NCBI GenBank assembly: GCA_003448675.1
Contig: DLXZ01000106.1
Location: 1 to 13,162 of the forward strand
Length of the DNA: 13,162 bases
Reading direction: 5' to 3'
DNA from: Porticoccaceae bacterium
GTDB lineage: Bacteria > Pseudomonadota > Gammaproteobacteria > Pseudomonadales > Porticoccaceae
Positions 7,558 through 13,162 of this stretch are shown here, piece after piece. A model generated the notes under the pieces. It saw only the letters and a list, made by a program, of their open reading frames with translations, was not told the origin of the DNA and did not search any database. Numbering within the stretch: position 1 is the stretch's first letter; each line of letters begins with the position of its first letter. The position numbers were made by a program, and so were the translations under genes.

Positions 7558-7572
7558 CCGTCGGGACGACGG
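7558..7572 (+). repeat. Small hairpin in the pstA-pstB spacer
   Basis: CCGTCG and CGACGG pair perfectly around the loop GGA, five bases after the pstA stop. No T-run follows, so it is unlikely to be a strong intrinsic terminator. It might stabilise or process the mRNA between the permease genes and pstB. Confidence 0.4.
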
Positions 7573-7635
7573 CGGTATTTGCTTTACGGAACGAACGATG
7601 ATTGACCTAACGACACGTATTTTTGGTGACCAACC

Positions 7636-8529
<894 letters not shown>

Positions 8530-8552
8530 TCTGGCGCTAAAGGAGGGCAAAT

Positions 8553-9251
8553 ATGGATAAGCTGCAACTCGATCAACACATTTCCAAACAGTTCAATGAA
8601 GACCTGGAAGCCCTGAAAAGCGAAATGCTGGCCATGGGCGGTGTAGTTGAAAAACAACTGGGGGAGGCGATCAAGGCGCTGGAAGCCGCCGACAGCGTAT
8701 TGGCGGAAAGTGTTCTGGTTATCGAGGACGACGTTGATGAAATGGAGCGGGATATCGATGAGCAGTGCGCGACCCTGATTGCCCGGCGCCAACCGGCGGC
8801 CACGGATCTGCGCATGGTGCTGGTGGTGTCCAAGTGCGTTCGCGACCTGGAGCGCATCGGTGACGAGGCCCAGAAAATAGCCAAAATGGCAATTCAGCTG
8901 AGCAGTGACGAAGCGCCGCGCGGTTATCTAGAAGTGCGCCATATCGCTGAAGATGCCCAGGCCATGTTGCGCGATGCTCTGAATGCATTCATGCGCTACG
9001 ACGCCGACGCCGCCATCAGCACCATGGCCAAGGATAGCCAGCTTGATCGGGATTACTCCAGTGCCCTGCGGGAATTGATTACCTATATGATGGAAGATCC
9101 GCGCAATATCTCTCGCGCCCTCAACGTCGCCTGGGCCCTGCGTTCACTGGAGCGGGTTGGCGATCACGCTAAAAATATCTGCGAACATGTGGTTTATCTG
9201 GTTAAGGGTACGGACATCCGCCACGGCCACCTCGAAGATCTGGATCAATAG
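8553..9251 (+). CDS. phoU: Phosphate signalling regulator PhoU
   Basis: This peripheral membrane-associated protein restrains PhoR/PhoB signalling when phosphate is plentiful and modulates the Pst transporter. The 232-residue all-helical protein shows the two-fold PhoU repeat with its metal-binding E-x-x-x-D motifs: ERIGDEAQKIAKMA (Glu100, Asp104) and ERVGDHAKNICEHVVYL (Glu200, Asp204). LIARRQPAATDLRMVLVVSK, the best-conserved PhoU stretch, is present. A very strong RBS, AAGGAGG, lies 6-7 nt before ATG at 8553. It is the last of the pst genes, 11 bp before the DUF2461 gene. Confidence 0.97.
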   Translation: MDKLQLDQHISKQFNEDLEALKSEMLAMGGVVEKQLGEAIKALEAADSVLAESVLVIEDDVDEMERDIDEQCATLIARRQPAATDLRMVLVVSKCVRDLERIGDEAQKIAKMAIQLSSDEAPRGYLEVRHIAEDAQAMLRDALNAFMRYDADAAISTMAKDSQLDRDYSSALRELITYMMEDPRNISRALNVAWALRSLERVGDHAKNICEHVVYLVKGTDIRHGHLEDLDQ

Positions 9252-9262
9252 TTTTTTCAGGG

Positions 9263-9970
9263 ATGTCAGCCGGCAAACAGGGGCCTGAGTTCCCGGGCTT
9301 TCCGGCAGGAATGCTGCTTTTTCTGGATGAGCTGGCGAACAATAATCATCGCCCCTGGTTTCAGGAAAACAAGCAGCGTTATCAGGATTTGGTCGCCAAT
9401 CCGGCTCTGGATTTTATCGCCGCCATGGCCGAGCCTCTGGCGGATATTTCGAAACATTTTGAAGCCATACCCCGGCGCAGCGGCGGCTCGTTGATGCGAG
9501 TTTACCGGGACACCCGCTTTGGCCCGGACAAAACGCCTTATAAAACCAACGTTGGCATCCAGTTTCGCCACGTGTTGGCTCGGGATATTCACGCACCGGG
9601 TTTTTATCTGCACATGGAACCGGCGGAGGTGTTTGTCGGCGTCGGATCCTGGCGCCCAGACCGGGGAGCGCTGGCTAAAATCCGCCAGCGTATCGCCGAA
9701 AAACCCAAATATTGGCAGGCCCTGGAGCAGGATAAGGTCTTTGCCGGGGAATTCGACTTTAGCGGCGACAGCCTCAAACGTGCGCCCCGGGGGTTCGACC
9801 CGGAGCACCCGCTAATCGAAACCCTAAAACGCAAGGACTTTATCGCGCTGAAACATTTTCCCGCCCGCGACATAGAAAGCCCGGTGTTTTTCGAGGCGGT
9901 ATCAGCGAGCTTTCGCAACGGCCTGCCGTTGATGAGGTTTTTGTGTGATGCCCTCGAACTCAAAATTTAA
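9263..9970 (+). CDS. DUF2461 family protein (unknown function)
   Basis: This 235-residue cytoplasmic protein has no signal peptide. It has the features I associate with DUF2461 (TIGR02453): an N-terminal FLDELANNNHRPWFQENKQRY (about 20-40), then RVYRDTRFGPDKTPYKTN (79-96), then a basic and aromatic C-terminal half. The function of the family is not established. The ATG at 9263 lies 11 bp after the phoU stop. Its only SD-like bases (AGG) are too close to serve well, so translation probably depends on coupling from phoU. The internal ATG at 9311 has no better site and would cut into the conserved N-terminus. Co-transcription with pst-phoU follows from spacing alone. Confidence 0.85.
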   Translation: MSAGKQGPEFPGFPAGMLLFLDELANNNHRPWFQENKQRYQDLVANPALDFIAAMAEPLADISKHFEAIPRRSGGSLMRVYRDTRFGPDKTPYKTNVGIQFRHVLARDIHAPGFYLHMEPAEVFVGVGSWRPDRGALAKIRQRIAEKPKYWQALEQDKVFAGEFDFSGDSLKRAPRGFDPEHPLIETLKRKDFIALKHFPARDIESPVFFEAVSASFRNGLPLMRFLCDALELKI

Positions 9971-10175
9971 GCACTTCCTGGCAACCACTTATGCCAGCAC
10001 GTTGACGCATTTTGACAAATGTGGTGTCATTGCCCGCCTTTGCGATTCTGGACGATCGGTGGCCAGGCTCAGGGCAGCGCAACCCCGTCTTCGGCATCCC
10101 AAAGTATCACCTTTTGTTAACCCATTAAGGCAGACCAGCCGCCTCTGGCTTGTTTGTCCCCCGTGAGGAAAGTTC
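9971..10175. other. Intergenic spacer between the pst locus and the thiolase operon
   Basis: No gene is supported in these 205 bp. CTGGCA (9978-9983) and TGCCAG (9992-9997) form a hairpin without a T-run, so it is at best a weak end for the pst transcript. A dyad CATTT-TGAC-AAATG (10008-10021) overlaps two TTGAC(A/G) hexamers (10002-10007 and 10012-10017) and might be an operator/promoter for the thiolase operon. No good -10 box is seen at the right spacing. GAGGAA at 10165-10170 is the thiolase RBS. Confidence 0.35.
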
Positions 10176-11360
10176 ATGACAGCAGCGCCGTCACTAGATT
10201 TCAGAGACAAGGCCGCCATTGTCGGTATCGGCGAGACGGAATACACCCGAGGCTCGGAGCGACCTTCATCCGAAGCCATGCTCGAAGCCACACGCAAGGC
10301 GATTGCCGATTCCGGTTTAAAACCCAGCGATATCGATGGCCTGGTCCTGCCACCGGTTCTGATTACCGCCGAGGAGATCGCGGCGAATCTGGGTATCGAG
10401 GATCTCCGCTACTCGGTTACCGTTAATATGGGCGGTGCCAGTCCCGTTACCACACTGCAGAGCGCGGCCATGGCCATCGCCGCGGGTGTGGCAAAGAATA
10501 TCGTTGTTACCGCCGGTTGGAACGGCTCTTCGGCACTGCGGCCCAAGCCCGGCGCCAAGTTTGTCGAAGCGGTATCCATCCCGGCGTTGGAACGGACCCT
10601 GAGTGGTTACTACTTTCCCTATGGTAGCGCCTCTCCGGTGCAAATGTACGCCTGGATCGCCATGCGTCATATGCAGACCTTTGGTATCGGGCCCGAGGCC
10701 ACGGGCGCGGTTGCCATCGCGGCCCGCAAACATGCCCAGCATAACGACAAGGCCATTACCCGTGGTCAGCCCCTGGATATGGAGACCTATCTCAACTCCC
10801 GATGGATATCCGAGCCCTTCCGCCTCTATGACTGTTGTCTCGAAACCGATGGTGCTTGCGCCGTTGTGCTGAGCCGAGCGGAAGAAGCCAAGGATTTGCG
10901 CCACCGCCCGGCTTACATTATGGCCGCCGCCGAGGGCCATCCCTATCCGGCGGATGACATCGCCAATCGACCGGATATGTTCCATATCGGTCTTTCCAAT
11001 TCGGCGCCCAAGGCTTTTGCCATGGCTGGCCTGAAGCCCACGGATATGGATTTCATCCAGATCTATGATTGCTTTACCTACGTGGTGTTGCTGCAACTGG
11101 AAGCCCTGGGCTTTTGTGAACAGGGCGCGGTGGCTGAATTCGTCAAGGACGGGAATATCGAAATCGGCGGCAAGTTCCCCATGAATACCCACGGCGGTCT
11201 GCATTCCCAGGCCCATGTCTGGGGCTTGAACCACGTGGTGGAAGCCACTCGTCAGCTGCGCGGCGACGGTGGTGAAGTACAGGTTAAAGACGCCGAGCTG
11301 GGCCTGGTCACCGGCTGGGGTGATTTCGGCGATGGCAGTCTGGTTATTTTGAGGAGATAG
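10176..11360 (+). CDS. Thiolase-superfamily protein lacking the usual nucleophilic Cys (SCP-x/Ltp-like)
   Basis: This 394-residue protein has the thiolase fold signatures of the sterol-carrier/lipid-transfer branch: [14 protein letters not shown] at the N-terminus, [19 protein letters not shown] (220-238), [19 protein letters not shown] (296-314), [12 protein letters not shown] (336-347) and [11 protein letters not shown] at the end. In true thiolases the nucleophile lies in an N-x-x-C-A-S context. Here the segment reads NMGGASP (84-90), with Gly87 at the cysteine position. The later GHPxGATG block is also replaced ([10 protein letters not shown]). A normal thiolytic reaction is therefore doubtful. 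Relatives paired with DUF35 proteins include the Ltp2-type steroid side-chain retro-aldolases, in which tyrosines serve catalysis; Tyr297 or Tyr302 could play that part here, as inference. The RBS is GAGGAA (10165-10170), and the stop is 4 bp before the DUF35 start. The substrate is unknown. Confidence 0.88.
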   Translation: MTAAPSLDFRDKAAIVGIGETEYTRGSERPSSEAMLEATRKAIADSGLKPSDIDGLVLPPVLITAEEIAANLGIEDLRYSVTVNMGGASPVTTLQSAAMAIAAGVAKNIVVTAGWNGSSALRPKPGAKFVEAVSIPALERTLSGYYFPYGSASPVQMYAWIAMRHMQTFGIGPEATGAVAIAARKHAQHNDKAITRGQPLDMETYLNSRWISEPFRLYDCCLETDGACAVVLSRAEEAKDLRHRPAYIMAAAEGHPYPADDIANRPDMFHIGLSNSAPKAFAMAGLKPTDMDFIQIYDCFTYVVLLQLEALGFCEQGAVAEFVKDGNIEIGGKFPMNTHGGLHSQAHVWGLNHVVEATRQLRGDGGEVQVKDAELGLVTGWGDFGDGSLVILRR

Positions 11361-11364
11361 TTTA

Positions 11365-11784
11365 ATGAGCGAATTTATACCCAATCCGACACCGCGCCCC
11401 ACCAACTATCTCGACGAGCAGTTCTGGGAGCACTGCGCCAATGGCATTCTGTGTTTCCAGTGTTGCACGGAATGTGAAACCTGGCGCCATATTCCCCGCT
11501 TTATGTGCGCGAGTTGCGGCTCCGAGAATTGGGGCTGGCGTCAGTCTCACGGTCGCGGTACGGTCTATTCGTGGACCGTGTGCCATATGCCCATGTCCCC
11601 CGAGTTTGAGCAGATCTTTCCCTACGCCGTACTGGTGGTGGAGATGGAAGAAGGCGTGCGTATTACCGCTGGCCTGCGTGAGATGGACTACAAGGATCTG
11701 GAAATCGGCCTGCCGGTGGAAGTGGTTTTTGAATCCCTCGAAACGGGCGGCAAACTGCCTTTCTTTCGACCCCGTAAGGATTGA
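11365..11784 (+). CDS. DUF35 Zn-ribbon/OB-fold protein, partner of the thiolase-like protein
   Basis: This 139-residue protein has an N-terminal helix region (FWEHCANGILCFQCC), a rubredoxin-like zinc ribbon with Cys34-x2-Cys37 and Cys48-x2-Cys51, and then an OB-fold (GRGTVYSWTVCHMPMSP, FPYAVLVVEMEEGVRITAGL). This is the standard DUF35/ChsH2-type architecture. Such proteins bind a thiolase-fold partner and help bind the acyl-CoA substrate. GAGGAG at 11351-11356, inside the end of the upstream gene, serves as its RBS, and only 4 bp separate the two genes, so they should be made together and form a complex. No terminator is visible in the 56 bp before the converging gene. Confidence 0.92.
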   Translation: MSEFIPNPTPRPTNYLDEQFWEHCANGILCFQCCTECETWRHIPRFMCASCGSENWGWRQSHGRGTVYSWTVCHMPMSPEFEQIFPYAVLVVEMEEGVRITAGLREMDYKDLEIGLPVEVVFESLETGGKLPFFRPRKD

Positions 11785-11840
11785 TCCCCATAGATTTTTC
11801 GGTCTAGGCCAGTAACCGATATCGCCCGTCGCGTCAGGCC

Positions 11841-12611
11841 CTAGTGGTTGTGATGATTCGCGGCGGGCGCTTCGCCATGTCCGGGGTAGCCCGCACCAAG
11901 GGCGCTGGGGCTCAAGATCGTTTGCAACGTCGGGTGCGCTTCGTTGTCGCCGATATCGGCATAGTCCATGGTCTCGTAAGCCCTGAGTTCAGTTAAAAAA
12001 GCGTGTGAATCAAAGTGCTGTAACTGCTTTAGCGTCAGGCTTCGCTTGCTATTCGCGTGTTGCCAGCTCGCGTGGTAGGGCAAATCCAATTCTTCAAACC
12101 AAAGTAATTGCTGGCCATCTTCACCACGGCAGGTGATCACATAGCCATCGTGTTTTTGTTCGGGGCAGGCGTTCATGGCCAGCCAGTCGGCGTTGATGAT
12201 GCCCGCGTTAACTACCAGGCTGTGTGCACCCGGAACACGTGGCGAGTTTGCTCCGTAGTCGATGATGAATTTGTGATCCGGGTATACCCGCTGATAAATG
12301 AGCTTTCCCGAAGTGGTGTGTTGCCACATTTCGGCAAAAGCCTGACCTGAAGTTTGTTTATATAGCCAGCCATTACCCCTGTAAATCTGCAAGCTGAGAT
12401 GTTCAAGGCCAGAAAGGCCGGCGTTGTCTCTGGTTTCAACAGCGTATGCGGCGCTGATACCAGTAAGGTCTGTCGTCTGAGCGTGTACATTGAAGACAGC
12501 GAATAAAACTAGCGCGCCAATTGGCGCGCTAGTTTTTGATCTTGAATCAAGCCAATCAGCCAGAACGCATAAAACCTGCCTGATTCGAGCGGTGACCGCA
12601 GTGCCAGTCAT
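11841..12611 (-). CDS. Unrecognised secreted protein with His-containing tail, coupled to alkaline phosphatase
   Basis: I do not recognise a family for this 256-residue protein. A hydrophobic segment followed by VHA/QTT (about 30-44) looks like a signal peptide with an unusually long, 29-residue leading part. No ATG, GTG or TTG lies in frame between Met1 and that segment. Met1 (complement of 12609-12611) overlaps the phosphatase stop as ATGA, which suggests translational coupling. The mature part holds two cysteines (149, 161), which could pair, a conspicuous YETMDYADIGDNEAHP (212-227) and a tail GHGEAPAANHHNH with four histidines that might bind metal. A perfect palindrome (12505-12536) is embedded in codons 26-36. 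The context suggests a phosphate-scavenging or periplasmic role; that is inference. The real start is uncertain. Confidence 0.7.
   Translation of the reverse strand: MTGTAVTARIRQVLCVLADWLDSRSKTSAPIGALVLFAVFNVHAQTTDLTGISAAYAVETRDNAGLSGLEHLSLQIYRGNGWLYKQTSGQAFAEMWQHTTSGKLIYQRVYPDHKFIIDYGANSPRVPGAHSLVVNAGIINADWLAMNACPEQKHDGYVITCRGEDGQQLLWFEELDLPYHASWQHANSKRSLTLKQLQHFDSHAFLTELRAYETMDYADIGDNEAHPTLQTILSPSALGAGYPGHGEAPAANHHNH
12505..12536. terminator. Perfect 32-bp palindrome, terminator-like on both strands
   Basis: The half-site AAAACTAGCGCGCCAA is followed at once by its exact complement, centred between 12520 and 12521. As RNA it gives a GC-rich stem with a short AATT loop and a U-tract on both strands (TTTTT at 12533-12537 on plus; TTTTATT on minus). 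This is the classic form of a bidirectional intrinsic terminator. On the minus strand it lies about 70 nt after the phosphatase stop, yet also inside the reading frame of the next gene (KTSAPIGALVL region). On the plus strand it could stop transcripts reading through from the thiolase/DUF35 operon. The structure is plain; its activity is inferred. Confidence 0.7.
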
Positions 12612-13162
12612 TTGCCATTACCCGTAAAGCCGAGCGCTTCGCGCATAATGTGGTAAACGACATTTTGCTCGATGACGCCGCTGACCAGGTGAGCACTGGG
12701 CCCCTTGGCGTAAACCGCTACATCTTCACCGGCATGAGTCTCGGCGCTGGTGTGCACCAGAGATTCCTGATGGTAACCGCTGCTTTCCGTATCCACACCA
12801 GTCAGATCCTTGCGGCCAGTATCTCCGGGCAGGCCATAACGTACATCGGCATCGGTTTCATTTCCCAGATCGGCAAAGCCGCGGCCATTGGTGTAGCCCA
12901 GCGTTGTGTAGGGCAGGTTGTCTTCATCCAGCACGGGCTCAGTCTGGGGCGCTCCGCTGCTGTCGTTTTGCACGACTTTACCCAGGATGGGATTGCCCCG
13001 AGTGGGATAGCCCGCGATAGTGAATACGTGGCTATGGTCGGCGGTTACCAGTATCAGCGTATCTTCGCCAGCCATATCGACAGCCTTCTGGACGGCGTTG
13101 GAAAACTCGATGGTGTCGGTCAAGGCATTGTATGCACTGCCGGCGTGATGACCGTGGTCGAT
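12608..13162 (-). CDS. phoA: Alkaline phosphatase, C-terminal part (partial)
   Basis: The frame is open to the right edge, giving the last 184 residues of a PhoA-family phosphomonoesterase, a periplasmic or secreted zinc/magnesium enzyme that frees phosphate from organic esters. Metal-site motifs match E. coli PhoA: IDHGHHAG at the edge (corresponding to Asp327 and His331), VTADHSH (Asp369 and His370) and the histidine of ETHAGEDVAVYAKGP (His412). The typical C-terminus VVYHIMREALG is present. The catalytic serine and any signal peptide lie outside the window. A TTG at 13123 is only an internal leucine (YNALTDTIEF), not a start. The stop overlaps the next gene as ATGA. Regulation by PhoB is expected, but its promoter is not visible. 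Confidence 0.95.
   Translation of the reverse strand: MDHGHHAGSAYNALTDTIEFSNAVQKAVDMAGEDTLILVTADHSHVFTIAGYPTRGNPILGKVVQNDSSGAPQTEPVLDEDNLPYTTLGYTNGRGFADLGNETDADVRYGLPGDTGRKDLTGVDTESSGYHQESLVHTSAETHAGEDVAVYAKGPSAHLVSGVIEQNVVYHIMREALGFTGNGK

Noticed and set aside
10002-10030. Possible second Pho box upstream of the thiolase operon (TTGACG, TTGACA, TGTCAT elements)
   Set aside because: On either strand the GTCA-like cores are 10 bp apart instead of 11, spacers are not AT-only, and no -10 lies at the Pho spacing. It is more likely chance or a different dyad.
10317-11405. Long open frame (362 codons) on the minus strand opposite the thiolase gene
   Set aside because: It is the antisense shadow of a well-supported gene, a typical result of codon bias in GC-rich coding DNA; no RBS or recognisable domain.
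11795-11823. Possible terminator between the converging DUF35 and unknown genes (TCGGT...ACCGA)
   Set aside because: Only a 5-bp stem with a long loop, and no T-run follows on either strand.

Overview
The window looks like a gammaproteobacterial chromosome segment of moderately high GC. The evidence is the glyQ sequence, the pstSCAB-phoU layout with an E. coli-like PhoB-binding promoter, and the general protein character. A marine or environmental lineage is my guess from the TRAP transporter, the thiolase/DUF35 pair and the secreted hydrolases. I cannot name a genus.

Left part (1-3504): the 5' portion of glyQ (glycyl-tRNA synthetase alpha chain, minus strand) runs off the left edge. Divergent from it is a secreted metallo-beta-lactamase-fold hydrolase (plus). 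It converges on a two-gene TRAP transporter operon, dctQ-dctM (minus), which has no dctP-type binding-protein gene beside it in this window.

Centre (3505-9970): a phosphate-starvation locus on the plus strand. The 155-bp region between dctQ and pstS carries four 7-mers with an exact 11-bp period, a double Pho box, with a -10 element 10 bp downstream. pstS follows from a GTG start with a strong RBS. A hairpin terminator/attenuator separates pstS from pstC, then come pstA (8-bp overlap with pstC), pstB, phoU and a DUF2461 gene. PstS binds periplasmic phosphate, PstC/PstA form the channel, PstB hydrolyses ATP, and PhoU links transport to PhoR/PhoB signalling. phoB and phoR are not in the window.

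Right part (9971-13162): after a 205-bp spacer comes a two-gene operon (plus) of a thiolase-superfamily protein lacking the usual nucleophilic cysteine and a DUF35 zinc-ribbon partner. This arrangement is known from thiolase/DUF35 complexes, including steroid side-chain aldolases. Converging on it is a minus-strand operon: the C-terminal part of a PhoA-type alkaline phosphatase (running off the right edge), then an unrecognised secreted protein with a histidine-containing tail, whose start overlaps the phosphatase stop (ATGA). A perfect 32-bp palindrome with terminator character lies inside the predicted signal-peptide coding region of that protein. This is the most unusual sequence feature of the window.

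Most of the window is familiar biology. I do not see a clearly new multi-gene system. The best leads are the phosphatase-linked secreted protein with its intragenic palindrome, the cysteine-less thiolase/DUF35 pair, and the orphan dctQM operon sharing a control region with pstS. No gene-free stretch exceeds about 205 bp.
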